From contig JAITVV010000036.1 of NCBI GenBank assembly GCA_031285625.1, forward strand, positions 22,079-86,078: a stretch of DNA of 64,000 nt, in the 5' to 3' direction. This DNA comes from Prevotella sp. (GTDB taxonomy: Bacteria > Bacteroidota > Bacteroidia > Bacteroidales > Dysgonomonadaceae). The notes beneath the pieces are model-generated. The model ran no database searches. It was given only the letters and a program-made list of their open reading frames with translations, and was not told the origin of the DNA. This document shows, in pieces, positions 1 to 9,249 of this stretch (the first letter of the stretch is position 1; every line of letters begins with the position of its first letter). A program made the position numbers and the translations under genes.

Positions 1-30
1 GGAGGGAACTTTAATAGAGAATTATCCTAA
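1..30 (+). CDS. 3' end of an upstream gene (partial)
   Basis: The first 30 bases read in frame as nine codons (GGNFNRELS) and a TAA. The stop sits only a few bases before the next gene, so this is probably the tail of a co-transcribed upstream gene. In related Bacteroidales the PstS-like and TPR genes usually follow exbB/exbD/tonB, so an energy-transducing protein is likely, but the visible residues cannot identify it. Confidence 0.25.
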   Translation, partial: GGNFNRELS

Positions 31-42
31 AAAATGTACATT

Positions 43-1023
43 ATGAAAAATCTAAGTCTTATTTTATGCATATCTCTTCTTTTTGTCACATTTTCGTGCG
101 ACAGAAAAAGAGTTACACGAACAGATACACCCACAAGTGGTATTGCTGAGATAGCAGTGGATGAATGCTTTGCTCCCATTATACAAGAGCAAGTCGATGT
201 ATTTAGTGCAATGAATAATGAAGCATTGATTATTCCGATATTTACAAGCGAAAATGAAGCTTTCGATCTATTTATGAAAGATAGCTTACGGGTAATTGTA
301 GCTTCACGGGAATTGACACCAAATGAAAAGCAAATAATAAAAGAACGTGATCAGGTGCCTCGTACTCAAAAGATAGCTATCGATGGAATAGCTCTCATTG
401 TGAATAAAGCGAATATGGATACTCTGATAACGGTATCAGATATAAAAAACATAATGACAGGCAAGATACGGAATTGGAAAGAGATTAATCCTAAATCCAA
501 TCTTGGAGAAATTGCAGTGACTTTTGATAGTCCCAATTCAAGCACTGTCAGATTTATTAGAGATTCAATATGCGGAGGTGCATCCCTGGGTGATCATCTT
601 AAAGCCCGGGCAGCCGACAGTACCAAAACTATAGATTTGGCAGACCGCACACCAAATCAACAGGTGATAGATTATGTTGCCGCTACCCCTAATGCATTAG
701 GCGTAATTGGTGTAAATTGGATCAGTAATCCGTCGGACCCCAAAAACTTAAGTTTTATTAACAGTATAAATGTTATGTCGGTAAGTGCTGCCGAAAAGGC
801 TACAGAAGAGGATAGTTTTAAACCTTTTGCCGCATATCTGGTCTTAAAAAAGTATCCGTTAACAAGAGATATTTTTATAATTATTACAGATGTAAAAGGT
901 GGATTACCTTCAGGTTTTGTTAACTTTGCAGCTGGGGAAAAGGGACAACGAATAATTCTTAAGGCTGGTCTTTATCCTGCAAATGTTCCTACCAGGCTGG
1001 TGAGAGCAAATCCTACTCTCTAG
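43..1023 (+). CDS. PstS-like phosphate-type substrate-binding lipoprotein
   Basis: Probable periplasm-facing solute-binding lipoprotein of the PBP-like phosphate family. It opens with a lipoprotein signal (hydrophobic stretch then FSC-D), giving a lipidated Cys about 19 residues in. The body has the two-lobe PstS layout with IDGIALIVNK, a GKIRNWKEI segment and an NSSTVRF ligand-loop-like motif, which supports the family. I start at the ATG at 43 because the signal peptide begins there; an in-frame ATG at 34 is possible. No pst permease genes are nearby. In Bacteroidales this protein commonly travels with ExbB/ExbD/TonB and a TPR protein, and the TPR gene follows 44 bp later, so a role tied to that envelope energy system is as likely as phosphate uptake. 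Confidence 0.8.
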   Translation: MKNLSLILCISLLFVTFSCDRKRVTRTDTPTSGIAEIAVDECFAPIIQEQVDVFSAMNNEALIIPIFTSENEAFDLFMKDSLRVIVASRELTPNEKQIIKERDQVPRTQKIAIDGIALIVNKANMDTLITVSDIKNIMTGKIRNWKEINPKSNLGEIAVTFDSPNSSTVRFIRDSICGGASLGDHLKARAADSTKTIDLADRTPNQQVIDYVAATPNALGVIGVNWISNPSDPKNLSFINSINVMSVSAAEKATEEDSFKPFAAYLVLKKYPLTRDIFIIITDVKGGLPSGFVNFAAGEKGQRIILKAGLYPANVPTRLVRANPTL

Positions 1024-1067
1024 GAGCAACTATATAAAAAATAATTATTAATGTAAATATAGTAGAA

Positions 1068-2717
1068 ATGAAAATGAAGTATTTTATAGGCGCATTACTG
1101 AGCTTCGCAATCAGCGTATCAGCATTTGCGCAAAATAGTCCGGGGGCTGATTACCTGAGCCTAGGCGAAACAAAACTAGCGAAAGAGTATTTTACAAAAA
1201 ATGTTGGACAATCTCCTGAGGAATCTCATTTTTATTTGGGTGAAATTGCATTTCAGGAAGGCAATATGGCTGAGGCTAAATCTCAGTATGGTCAAAGCGC
1301 ATCTGCTAATCCGGAATTAGGACTTGGCGCAGTAGGTCTGGCTAAGTTAGAATTGAAATCAAATCCGAAAGTGGGTGAAGATCAACTCAAAGAAGTGCAA
1401 AAGAAGAATAAAAAGAATGTAACCGTTCTTTTGGCTATCGCAAAAGCTTATTCTGATAACGGAATGAAAGATAAAGCCTTGAATGTTATCGCTGAGGCTA
1501 AGAAAGCAGATAAAAAGAATCCTTATATTTATATACTCGAAGGAGATATGTTAGCGAAAGAAAATAACCCTGGCGGAGCTGCCGGACAATATGATCAAGC
1601 TATCAATTTCGATCCAAACTGTGTATTAGCGTATATGAAAGGTGCTAAAGTTTACGAATACATAAATCGTAATACAGCTGCTGATATGTTGAAAAAAGCA
1701 ATAGCAATCAAACCTGAGTATAAAATAGCAAATAAAGACCTTGCTGATCTGTATTACAGAGATGGTTTCTATCCGGAAGCTATTGCTGCATACAAAGAGT
1801 TTTTTGCAGGTGGTGACTATACTATCGATGATATTACCCGTTATGCTGCTTCCGAATATTTTACAAAAGGATATGCCGAAGCTAAAAAAGTAATGGCACA
1901 AGGCCTTAGCCGCGAACCAAACAATTTTGTATTGAACCGTTTGTTGATGTATACCGAAAATGATACTAAGAATTATGAAGCAGGATTAGCTGCAGGTGAA
2001 AAGTTCTTCTCTTTACCATTGCCGTCGGATACAGCAAAATATCTGGTTTCGGATTACATGTCATATGCAAATATCTTATCTGAAACAGGTAATAAAGAAA
2101 AAGCTATTGATCAATATAAGAAAGCTATCGAACTAGATCCAAGCAAAGTTAGCCTGTTTAAAGATATGGCTACAACTTATGCCAAAGATGGTCAGTATGT
2201 TGAAGCTGCAGAGATTTATAAAAAATATCTGGAAACTTTAGGCGAAAAAGCTGATGCTACAGATTATTACCAGTTAGGAGGTTATTACCTGTCAGCTGGT
2301 GCTAATGTAGATTCAGATACGACTCTAAGCAAAGAAGAAGTAAAAGCAAAAGCTGCGCCATTCTATAAGGAAGCCGATGCTGCATATGCTATCGTTGCCG
2401 AACGTAAACCTGAAAGCTATCTCGGATATTATCAAAGAGCGCGTACTAACTATCAGTTAGATCCGGATTCGGAGCTTGGCTTAGCTAAACCTTTCTATGA
2501 GCAAACTATTACTGCTCTTTTAGCTGATCCGGAACCTAATAACAAGATTTTGATAGAAGCTTATAGCTATTTAAGCTACTATTATTATCTGCAGTTCGAA
2601 AAGAGTAAAAAAGCAGATGATAAATCCAGTGTGAAACTTTATGCAGAAAAGATTCTTGAACTGGATCCGGAAAATGCAAACGGAAAAGCATTATTTGAAT
2701 TTGCTAGCGGTAAATAA
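1068..2717 (+). CDS. Tetratricopeptide repeat protein, exported
   Basis: 549-residue protein with a Sec signal peptide (cleavage after SAFAQ, about residue 22), so periplasmic or envelope-associated. Most of the length is helical TPR repeats, for example KAIDQYKKAIELDPSK around 345 and AAEIYKKYLETLG around 382. The C-terminus is Lys-rich and ends in another TPR-like LELDPENANGKALFE. TPRs are protein-protein scaffolds; no catalytic motif is visible. It sits in the same operon as the PstS-like lipoprotein and is followed by a strong terminator, so it is the last gene of the unit. Confidence 0.85.
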   Translation: MKMKYFIGALLSFAISVSAFAQNSPGADYLSLGETKLAKEYFTKNVGQSPEESHFYLGEIAFQEGNMAEAKSQYGQSASANPELGLGAVGLAKLELKSNPKVGEDQLKEVQKKNKKNVTVLLAIAKAYSDNGMKDKALNVIAEAKKADKKNPYIYILEGDMLAKENNPGGAAGQYDQAINFDPNCVLAYMKGAKVYEYINRNTAADMLKKAIAIKPEYKIANKDLADLYYRDGFYPEAIAAYKEFFAGGDYTIDDITRYAASEYFTKGYAEAKKVMAQGLSREPNNFVLNRLLMYTENDTKNYEAGLAAGEKFFSLPLPSDTAKYLVSDYMSYANILSETGNKEKAIDQYKKAIELDPSKVSLFKDMATTYAKDGQYVEAAEIYKKYLETLGEKADATDYYQLGGYYLSAGANVDSDTTLSKEEVKAKAAPFYKEADAAYAIVAERKPESYLGYYQRARTNYQLDPDSELGLAKPFYEQTITALLADPEPNNKILIEAYSYLSYYYYLQFEKSKKADDKSSVKLYAEKILELDPENANGKALFEFASGK

Positions 2718-2735
2718 TTGACCTTACATAATGAG

Positions 2736-2771
2736 AATAACCCATATCAAATTGATATGGGTTATTTTTTT
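2736..2771 (+). terminator. Rho-independent terminator after the TPR gene
   Basis: A perfect 15-bp inverted repeat (AATAACCCATATCAA and its complement around one A), followed by a run of T. It closes the operon starting upstream of the window. Confidence 0.85.
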
Positions 2772-2804
2772 GTATATAACGATTTTAAAATGCAGAAAAA
2801 GATG

Positions 2805-2812
2805 TATCTTTG
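2805..2812 (+). promoter_or_regulatory. Bacteroidota -7 box upstream of metK
   Basis: TATCTTTG followed by C matches the Bacteroidota -7 consensus TAnnTTTG. It lies between the preceding terminator and metK and implies a leader of about 115 nt before the metK ATG. No clean TTTG -33 box is seen at the expected spacing. Confidence 0.55.
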
Positions 2813-2933
2813 CATCCAATTAAGTGGATAGATTTGTATTGATTGCAACCACATGAAAAAATGCTAAACCATTTTCTACACTGCTGCATAATACATCTCT
2901 TCCTGTTTGTTTTACAGTAAAAATAATTATATA

Positions 2934-4202
2934 ATGAGTTATTTATTTACATCTGAATCTGTTTCAGAAGGACATCCTGATAAAGTAGCTGACCAGATAT
3001 CAGACTCTTTATTGGATGAATTTTTGGCTTATGATGCCAATTCGAAAGTGGCATGCGAAACATTGGTTACTACTGGTCAGGTAGTACTGGCTGGAGAAGT
3101 AAAATCGAAGGCGTATATCGATATTCCGGAAACAGCACGCAAGGTCATCGAAAATATTGGTTATACCAAGAGTGAATACCAGTTTGAAGCTCAGTCTTGC
3201 GGCGTCTTTTCTGCAATACATGAGCAATCGGATGATATCAACAGGGGAGTTGACGGTAAAATAGATCCGATGGATCAGGGAGCCGGAGATCAGGGTATGA
3301 TGTTTGGATATGCAACTAATGAGACTGATAACTATATGCCTTTAGCATTAGACCTGTCGCATGCATTATTGCAGGAGTTGGCTGCTATTCGTAAGAATGA
3401 ATTGTCTTTAATGCCATATCTTCGCCCAGATGCTAAATCCCAGGTAACTATCGAATACGATGATAATGGTACCCCGTTACGTATTGATACAATTGTTATT
3501 TCTACACAGCACGATGATTTTGCTGATGATGCAACCATGCAATCCCGCATTAAGAAAGATGTGATTGAAATTCTGATTCCCCGCGTGAAGAATAAGTATA
3601 AATTCAGAGAAGATATCACAAAATTGTTTACAAGTGATATCACATATCATGTAAATCCTACAGGACGCTTTGTTATCGGTGGACCTCATGGTGATACTGG
3701 TCTTACAGGCCGTAAGATTATAGTAGATACTTATGGTGGTAAGGGTGCCCATGGGGGAGGTGCTTTCTCTGGAAAAGACCCTTCAAAGGTTGACCGCTCT
3801 GCAGCTTATGCTGCACGTCACATAGCAAAAAACCTAGTAGCAGCAGGTGTTTCACCTGAAATACTGGTACAGGTGTCGTATGCTATCGGAGTTGCCAAAC
3901 CAATGAATATATACGTGAATACATATGGTAAAAGCAATGTAAATATGTCGGATGGAGAAGTAGCCAAAAAAGTTGAAAAGATCTTTGATATGAGACCGAA
4001 GGCTATCGAAGAACGTCTGAAACTAAGAAATCCTATCTATGCAGAAACAGCTGCATACGGACATATGGGACGTAATCCGGAAGTAGTGAAAAAGCATTTC
4101 AAATCACGCTATAATCCTGAAGGAATCACCCGTGAGGTAGAATTGTTTACATGGGAAAAGCTGGATTATGTGGATACTCTTAAAAAAGAATTCAATCTGT
4201 AA
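2934..4202 (+). CDS. metK: S-adenosylmethionine synthetase
   Basis: Methionine adenosyltransferase, making S-adenosylmethionine from methionine and ATP in the cytoplasm. The 422-residue product begins [17 protein letters not shown], the family's N-terminal signature with the ATP/metal-binding His-Pro-Asp. It carries [12 protein letters not shown] near 116 and the GGGAFSGKD phosphate-binding loop near 274. The start is set at the ATG at 2934 because homology begins exactly there; an in-frame extension to 2907 adds residues unlike the family. It is monocistronic, with its own promoter and a hairpin after the stop. metH further along the window supplies methionine for the same cycle. Confidence 0.97.
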   Translation: MSYLFTSESVSEGHPDKVADQISDSLLDEFLAYDANSKVACETLVTTGQVVLAGEVKSKAYIDIPETARKVIENIGYTKSEYQFEAQSCGVFSAIHEQSDDINRGVDGKIDPMDQGAGDQGMMFGYATNETDNYMPLALDLSHALLQELAAIRKNELSLMPYLRPDAKSQVTIEYDDNGTPLRIDTIVISTQHDDFADDATMQSRIKKDVIEILIPRVKNKYKFREDITKLFTSDITYHVNPTGRFVIGGPHGDTGLTGRKIIVDTYGGKGAHGGGAFSGKDPSKVDRSAAYAARHIAKNLVAAGVSPEILVQVSYAIGVAKPMNIYVNTYGKSNVNMSDGEVAKKVEKIFDMRPKAIEERLKLRNPIYAETAAYGHMGRNPEVVKKHFKSRYNPEGITREVELFTWEKLDYVDTLKKEFNL

Positions 4203-4213
4203 TATATAATGAT

Positions 4214-4246
4214 ACATATCCGGTGTAATGCCGGATATGTATTTCT
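4214..4246 (+). terminator. Probable terminator after metK
   Basis: Ten-base inverted repeat ACATATCCGG/CCGGATATGT with a 7-nt loop and a short T-rich tail, 11 bp after the metK stop. The T tract is interrupted, so termination may be partial, and the next gene begins only 8 bp later. Confidence 0.6.
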
Positions 4247-4253
4247 CTAAAGA

Positions 4254-5141
4254 ATGGTTATTTTGATTAAAGACTCCATATCATCTGTTAGTATTGTTGT
4301 AAAGGATACTATCCAACAGGATTCTCTACAACAAGCTTTTCCTTTCGATCCAATCGAAGGTGAACTGGTTGATGTGGCACGTCAGCATATGTTGGATACA
4401 TCCACAAGTAAGGATGAATCTGACTTATTGAGATATCAGGGAAACCCCCTTCCATTCAATCTGGAGCAAACTGATGGTATATTTTGTCTGCTTTTGATCT
4501 GTGTGCTCTTCTTTGCCTATATATATAGGGGTGGAATATCATTTCTGAAAGAAAATCTGACATTTTTGTTTTCTCCTCAGAAAGCATCCCGTACATATGG
4601 TTTGGCCACAGTAAAGGAAATGGTATATAGCTATTTTCTTGTTTTCCAATTTGTTGTGTTGGTGTCCGTATGCGTCTATGATGTGATTATAGAATACGAA
4701 ACTCCCGGGTATAGCAATGGCAGGCCTTTGACTACTATTTTGTCTTATATAGTTCTTATAGCACTTTTCTTAGGGGTAAAGGATATGATATATAAAATTA
4801 TTGGCTATATATTCGACTTTCAAAAAACAATCAGCCTGTGGCGTAGAACGTATATGGTATCTGTGGAGATTTTGGGTATCTTGTACTTTATTCCTACACT
4901 ATTGCTTATATACTCAAGTTATTACCATACCCAGATATTAGTATTTATGCTGATATTATTTCTTTTGGTTCAAATAATACTTTTTTACCAAATAATAGTC
5001 TTTTTTATCAATCAAAAATTTAACTTTTTGTATTTGATTGCCTACCTTTGCACCTTTGAAATATTACCATATATATTTTTATCAACAGGATTGATTTATT
5101 TATATAGAACTGACGTTTTTAACATACTATTATGGCCTTGA
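4254..5141 (+). CDS. DUF4271 family membrane protein
   Basis: 295-residue integral membrane protein of unknown function. A soluble N-terminus of about 75 residues is followed by around six hydrophobic segments (roughly 76-95, 122-145, 157-178, 198-222, 224-252, 257-285). The family is known only from Bacteroidota and is typically encoded directly before uroporphyrinogen-III synthase, as here: the two genes overlap by 10 bp, which suggests translational coupling and a link to haem synthesis or its membrane enzymes. The start is the ATG at 4254. No catalytic motif is visible. Confidence 0.75.
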   Translation: MVILIKDSISSVSIVVKDTIQQDSLQQAFPFDPIEGELVDVARQHMLDTSTSKDESDLLRYQGNPLPFNLEQTDGIFCLLLICVLFFAYIYRGGISFLKENLTFLFSPQKASRTYGLATVKEMVYSYFLVFQFVVLVSVCVYDVIIEYETPGYSNGRPLTTILSYIVLIALFLGVKDMIYKIIGYIFDFQKTISLWRRTYMVSVEILGILYFIPTLLLIYSSYYHTQILVFMLILFLLVQIILFYQIIVFFINQKFNFLYLIAYLCTFEILPYIFLSTGLIYLYRTDVFNILLWP

Positions 5142-5890
5142 AAGTAAAAAAGATTTTGATTTCGCAGCCTGCTCCGTCAACGGAGAAATCGCCCTATTTT
5201 GATATTGCAGAAAAATATCATTTGCATATGGATTTTCGTCCTTTTATTAGGGTAGAAGGGCTTGATGCTAAAGAATTCAGACAACAACGGATTAATATAC
5301 AAGACTATACAGCCATTGTATTTACAGCAAAAGTGGCTATCGATCACTTTTTCTCATTATGCGAAGAGCTTAGGATAACAATGCCTGAAACAATGAAATA
5401 TTTCTGTATTTCAGAAGCTGTGGCTTTATATCTTCAAAAATATATTGTATACAGAAAACGTAAAATATTTTTCAGTATCACAGGCAAGATGGATGGACTG
5501 TCTACAGCACTGACTAAACATAATAAAGAAAAATTTATTGTTCCTGTATCTGATGTGCATACAGAAGATCTTACAGCTGTGTTGGACGAGAAAAAAGTAG
5601 ACTATACAAAATCTGTTATGTACAGAACTGTGAGTAATGATATAACCGAGGCTGAGATTTTATCATATGATATGCTTATATTTTTCAGTCCTTCAGGAAT
5701 TGTTTCACTGTTTAAGAACGCACCTAATTTCGAGCAAGGTGACCATGTAATAGGTTGTTTTGGTGCTTCCACAGCTAAAGCTGTTCGTGATGCAGGTCTT
5801 AGACTGGATTGCGAAGCTCCGTTGCCGGGTGTGCCTTCAATGACGGCGGCATTGGAAGCTTTTATAAAAGAGAATCATAAAGCTAAATAA
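5132..5890 (+). CDS. hemD: Uroporphyrinogen-III synthase
   Basis: Converts hydroxymethylbilane to uroporphyrinogen III in tetrapyrrole synthesis, in the cytoplasm. The 252-residue length fits the family, and the bilobed HemD pattern is visible: an N-terminal KILISQPAP strand, YTAIVFTAKVAIDHFF, a hinge, then MLIFFSPSGIVSLF and IGCFGASTAKAVRDAG. The enzyme family is poorly conserved, so the call rests on these segments and the DUF4271 neighbour. It overlaps the 3' end of the DUF4271 gene and ends at a strong hairpin terminator. Confidence 0.85.
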   Translation: MALKVKKILISQPAPSTEKSPYFDIAEKYHLHMDFRPFIRVEGLDAKEFRQQRINIQDYTAIVFTAKVAIDHFFSLCEELRITMPETMKYFCISEAVALYLQKYIVYRKRKIFFSITGKMDGLSTALTKHNKEKFIVPVSDVHTEDLTAVLDEKKVDYTKSVMYRTVSNDITEAEILSYDMLIFFSPSGIVSLFKNAPNFEQGDHVIGCFGASTAKAVRDAGLRLDCEAPLPGVPSMTAALEAFIKENHKAK

Positions 5891-5908
5891 CTACTTAGAT
5901 ATTGATGG

Positions 5909-5940
5909 AAAAGCTTAACATACATGTTAAGCTTTTTTTA
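5909..5940 (+). terminator. Rho-independent terminator after hemD
   Basis: A long inverted repeat with arms AAGCTTAACAT and ATGTTAAGCTT, followed by seven Ts, closes the DUF4271-hemD unit. Confidence 0.85.
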
Positions 5941-5951
5941 TAGGGTAAAAA

Positions 5952-6650
5952 ATGGTAATCAACGATAAAGATCTGGGTGAAATAAGGCTTGTAGAGAATA
6001 AACGGGCCAGGCGTATTATTGTAAGGCGGAAAGATGATCATCTTCAGCTTACATACCCGCCATCAGTTACTATGTCATATATAGAGAAGACTATTGCAGA
6101 AATGAAGCCCAGACTGAAATCTCTTATTGAAAAGAAACCTGGTCGTATTACATTCTCCCCTGAATCTGAATTTTCTACATTTAGTTTCCGGTTACAGATA
6201 ACGACAAGTATATCTGCATCAAATTTCTACATGAATCTGAAAGACGGAAAGTTAAGCATTTCATGTCCTGCCGATACTGTTTTTGGGGATGTGTCTGTTC
6301 AGACATTAATACGTAACTGTATAGAAAAGGCTCTTCGCTACGAAGCCAACCGGATTTTTCCGTCCAAAGTAAAAGATTTTGCTCAAGAATATGGCTTTAA
6401 ATATACAGGAGTAAAAATAAATAAAAGTCGTACCCGTTGGGGTAGTTGCTCTTCAAAGAAGAGTATAAACCTTTCATATTATTGCATGCTCCTCCCGGAG
6501 TATTTAGCGGACTTTGTTATTCTTCACGAATTATGCCACACAGTGGAAATGAATCATGGAGAAAAATTCTGGCAGTTGTTGGATAATATTTCAGGAGGTA
6601 AATCTAAAGAATTAACCAGCGAACTAAAATCATTTAAGACTGTACTATAA
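5952..6650 (+). CDS. YgjP/SprT-like M48 family metal-dependent hydrolase
   Basis: 232-residue cytoplasmic zinc metallopeptidase-like protein. The active-site HExxH reads HELCH near residue 193, followed by NHGEKFW, whose His is the usual third ligand, so the site looks intact. SRTRWGSCSSKKSINLSY just before it is characteristic of the YgjP (DUF45) family. The substrate is unknown. It lies between the hemD terminator and the convergent cdd gene; the two stops abut with no spacer. Confidence 0.85.
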   Translation: MVINDKDLGEIRLVENKRARRIIVRRKDDHLQLTYPPSVTMSYIEKTIAEMKPRLKSLIEKKPGRITFSPESEFSTFSFRLQITTSISASNFYMNLKDGKLSISCPADTVFGDVSVQTLIRNCIEKALRYEANRIFPSKVKDFAQEYGFKYTGVKINKSRTRWGSCSSKKSINLSYYCMLLPEYLADFVILHELCHTVEMNHGEKFWQLLDNISGGKSKELTSELKSFKTVL

Positions 6651-7133
6651 CTAGTCAAACAGAGAGTCTTTACCAAATCCTACAGGTAGTAAAGACTTAG
6701 CACATTCTAATTCGTAAATTTTACTTTCACCATATAATATTACCTTCATTGGTCGGTTATATCTGTTTTCTGCTTCCAGCAACACTTGCCTGCATCCACC
6801 ACATGGGCTGCAAGGGTTTATTGTAAACTCTCCATCATGACAAGCTGCAATGGCTAGAGCCTCTACTGCTACATCCGGATACTGGGCATTTGCGTGAAAA
6901 ACGGTAACCCTTTCGGCACACAATCCGGAGGGATAGGCGGCATTTTCCTGATTGCTTCCTGTTATAATTTCTCCGTTTGCCAGTAATACAGCAGCACCTA
7001 CATAAAAGTTAGAATAAGGGGCATATGCGCTTTGCGTAGCAATTTTAGCCTCATTTATAAGTTTTTTTATGTTTTCTGTAGCCTCTTCAAAAGAGTAAAC
7101 AAGTATCTTTGTTGTTAAATTAAGACTTTCCAT
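6651..7133 (-). CDS. cdd: Cytidine deaminase
   Basis: Deaminates cytidine and deoxycytidine to uridine forms in pyrimidine salvage. The 160-residue product has the zinc motif CAERV near 72 with the catalytic Glu, and PCSPCGGCRQ near 108 with the other two Cys ligands, as in small tetrameric deaminases. The start is the ATG at 7133 (MESLNLTT); the longer reading frame to 7190 would overlap the divergent gene and adds residues unlike the family. Only 37 bp separate it from the divergent glucosaminidase gene, so the two promoters must be very close or overlap the genes. Confidence 0.93.
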   Translation of the reverse strand: MESLNLTTKILVYSFEEATENIKKLINEAKIATQSAYAPYSNFYVGAAVLLANGEIITGSNQENAAYPSGLCAERVTVFHANAQYPDVAVEALAIAACHDGEFTINPCSPCGGCRQVLLEAENRYNRPMKVILYGESKIYELECAKSLLPVGFGKDSLFD

Positions 7134-7170
7134 ATTAATGGCTGTTAATAAATAATTTATTTTTAAATAT

Positions 7171-8106
7171 ATGAAAAAAGGAAATAGCACAGACGTATCT
7201 GCCAGATTAATTATACTTTCTCTCCTGATTTTCTTATCTACTACAGCCTATTCTCAAGCAAAACGCTACAAAGTATATGACGACTATATCGATACTTACA
7301 AAAGTATAGCTATTGATCATATGAAAAAATATAAAATACCGGCAAGTATAACATTAGCTCAGGGATTGTTGGAGTCCGGTGCCGGTAAAAGTGCACTAAC
7401 CAAGAGTTCCAATAATCATTTTGGGATAAAATGTCACAATGATTGGAAAGGGCAGAAGGTTTATCATGCAGATGATAATCCTAACGATTGCTTTAGGAAG
7501 TATAAGAAAGCAGAAGATTCGTATGATGACCATTCCCGTTTTTTAGCAGAAAAACCCAGGTATAAGAACCTGTTTTCCCTCAAAATAACAGACTATAGAG
7601 GTTGGGCCAGAGGTTTGCAACAAGCAGGATATGCTACAGATAAGGCTTACGCAAACAAATTAATCAAGCTAATAGAAGACTATGAACTATATCAGCATGA
7701 TAAAAGAGGCCTGTCAAAAGAGAAGATAAAAGAGGAAGAAATACGCAAAGAAATAATAAGAGAATATCGTCATACCCCATTCAAGACCCATAATTTGGTT
7801 TATGTAATAGCCGAAGATGGTGATACATACGAAAATATTGCAGCCGAGTTTGACTTCAAAGTAAAAAACTTATATAAATTCAATGAAGTTCCAGAAGGAT
7901 TCCCGCTTAAGCAAGGTGATCTGGTATATTTCGAGAAGAAAAAATCTAAAGCAGACAAACCATACTATGAGCATGAGGTTCAGGTAGGTGAGTCTATGTA
8001 TAGCATCTCTCAGCTTTATGGAATCAAAGTAAAGAATTTATATAAAATGAACAAAAAAGACTTTGAATATGTTCCTGTAGAGGGTGATATCTTAAAATTA
8101 AGATAA
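7171..8106 (+). CDS. Exported glucosaminidase with two LysM domains
   Basis: Peptidoglycan hydrolase acting in the periplasm. Order of parts: signal peptide (cleavage near TAYSQA, about 29), a FlgJ-type mannosyl-glycoprotein endo-beta-N-acetylglucosaminidase domain (about 45-175) with the catalytic-Glu motif LAQGLLESGAGKSAL, a charged linker, then two LysM peptidoglycan-binding repeats (about 208-254 and 262-309), both containing KVKNLYK. Length and layout match Bacteroidota family members. It is followed closely by the DUF3078 gene. Confidence 0.9.
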   Translation: MKKGNSTDVSARLIILSLLIFLSTTAYSQAKRYKVYDDYIDTYKSIAIDHMKKYKIPASITLAQGLLESGAGKSALTKSSNNHFGIKCHNDWKGQKVYHADDNPNDCFRKYKKAEDSYDDHSRFLAEKPRYKNLFSLKITDYRGWARGLQQAGYATDKAYANKLIKLIEDYELYQHDKRGLSKEKIKEEEIRKEIIREYRHTPFKTHNLVYVIAEDGDTYENIAAEFDFKVKNLYKFNEVPEGFPLKQGDLVYFEKKKSKADKPYYEHEVQVGESMYSISQLYGIKVKNLYKMNKKDFEYVPVEGDILKLR

Positions 8107-8137
8107 GCCGAAACATAATATACAAAACAAAAAAATA

Positions 8138-9034
8138 ATGATGAAACATTTACTGATTACACTTATCATTGCGAGCTCTTTTTTATCTGTCTTTGCTCAA
8201 GATGATGATAAGGACAAATTGGAAGACGGAAAATGGAATTTAAAAGGCGTTACAGGTTTTAATCTTTCACAAACTTCACTTAGCAACTGGTCGGCCGGAG
8301 GTGAAAGTGCTTTTGCCGGAAATATCTTTTTGAATGGAAGCCTTACCCGGAAGAGTGGAAACTGGCTATGGTCGAATGCGCTGGCTATAGATTACGGACT
8401 AACCAGAACAGAATCGCTTGGTACTCAAAAAGTGAGTGATAAACTTGATTTTACTACCCAATTGGGGTATTCCACCAATAATAAATGGTATTATACCATA
8501 ATGGGAGATTTTAAATCCCAGTTTTATAAAGGATACAATTATCCGGATAAAGAACATTATATTTCAAAGTTTTTTGCTCCGGCTTACTCTAATATCTCAT
8601 TAGGTATGGAATATCGTCCGAATGAGAACTATTCTGTATATTTTTCACCTGTAGCAGGCAAATTGACATTTGTTCAGGATGATTACCTGTCAGAACAGGG
8701 AGCCTTTGGTGTTGATCCGGGAGATAAATTCAGGGCAGAATTAGGTATGTACCTTAAGGCCCGTGCCCAAAGGAAGATTATGGAAAATGTCGAATTTATT
8801 TCTACAGTTGATTTCTTTACTGCATACGATAAGAAATTTGGAAATATCGATGTAAACTGGGATCTGCTTATCAGTATGAAGATCAATAAATTCTTGTCAG
8901 CTTCTATTAATACCACCCTTAAATATGATGATGACATCAAGAATGTAAAGACTGTGGATGATGTAGAAGTGAAAAGCGGTCCGAAAGTACAATTTAAAGA
9001 AATGCTAGGTATTGGAGTTGCATATAACTTCTGA
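8138..9034 (+). CDS. DUF3078 family exported beta-rich protein
   Basis: 298-residue protein with a Sec signal peptide (SVFAQDDD) followed by alternating amphipathic beta strands and a terminal aromatic residue (GVAYNF), as expected of an outer membrane barrel. GVTGFNLSQTSLSNWSAGGE is the DUF3078 N-terminal signature. Function is unknown; the family is Bacteroidota-specific. It begins 31 bp after the glucosaminidase gene and is closed by a terminator, so the two may be co-transcribed. Confidence 0.85.
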   Translation: MMKHLLITLIIASSFLSVFAQDDDKDKLEDGKWNLKGVTGFNLSQTSLSNWSAGGESAFAGNIFLNGSLTRKSGNWLWSNALAIDYGLTRTESLGTQKVSDKLDFTTQLGYSTNNKWYYTIMGDFKSQFYKGYNYPDKEHYISKFFAPAYSNISLGMEYRPNENYSVYFSPVAGKLTFVQDDYLSEQGAFGVDPGDKFRAELGMYLKARAQRKIMENVEFISTVDFFTAYDKKFGNIDVNWDLLISMKINKFLSASINTTLKYDDDIKNVKTVDDVEVKSGPKVQFKEMLGIGVAYNF

Positions 9035-9057
9035 TTAAAATAGTTAATGTATATGAA

Positions 9058-9090
9058 ATGGTATTGATCTTTGATCAGTACCATTTTTTA
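9058..9090 (+). terminator. Terminator after the DUF3078 gene
   Basis: Twelve-base arms ATGGTATTGATC and GATCAGTACCAT (one wobble pair) with a TTT loop and a T run. Confidence 0.8.
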
Positions 9091-9220
9091 TTTGATATAT
9101 GTTATTGTCCGATTCTTAAAATTATACTACTTTTATAGTAGATAAGTAAACGGTAATAATTAATGTCACATTCTAAAATTATAATTACTGATCAGTGTTA
9201 TACATGGATGGACAATAAAT

Positions 9221-9240
9221 AGGTCTGAGACCTTATAATT
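9221..9240 (+). repeat. Palindromic leader element, copy 1 (before the DUF4468 gene)
   Basis: AGGTCTGAGACCTTATAATT ends 9 nt before the start codon. The core AGGTCT-G-AGACCT is an inverted repeat. An identical 20-mer precedes der at 51160, and a variant precedes nuoB at 30117. It lies about 85 nt after a possible -7 box (TACTTTTA at 9128), so it is probably in the transcript. Function unknown. Confidence 0.6.
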
Positions 9241-9249
9241 GAAATACAT

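Noticed and set aside
2820-2933. Possible SAM riboswitch or leader peptide before metK
   Set aside because: The leader is about 115 nt with a 4-codon frame and only a 6-bp hairpin; no SAM-I, SAM-II or SAM-SAH core motif is visible.
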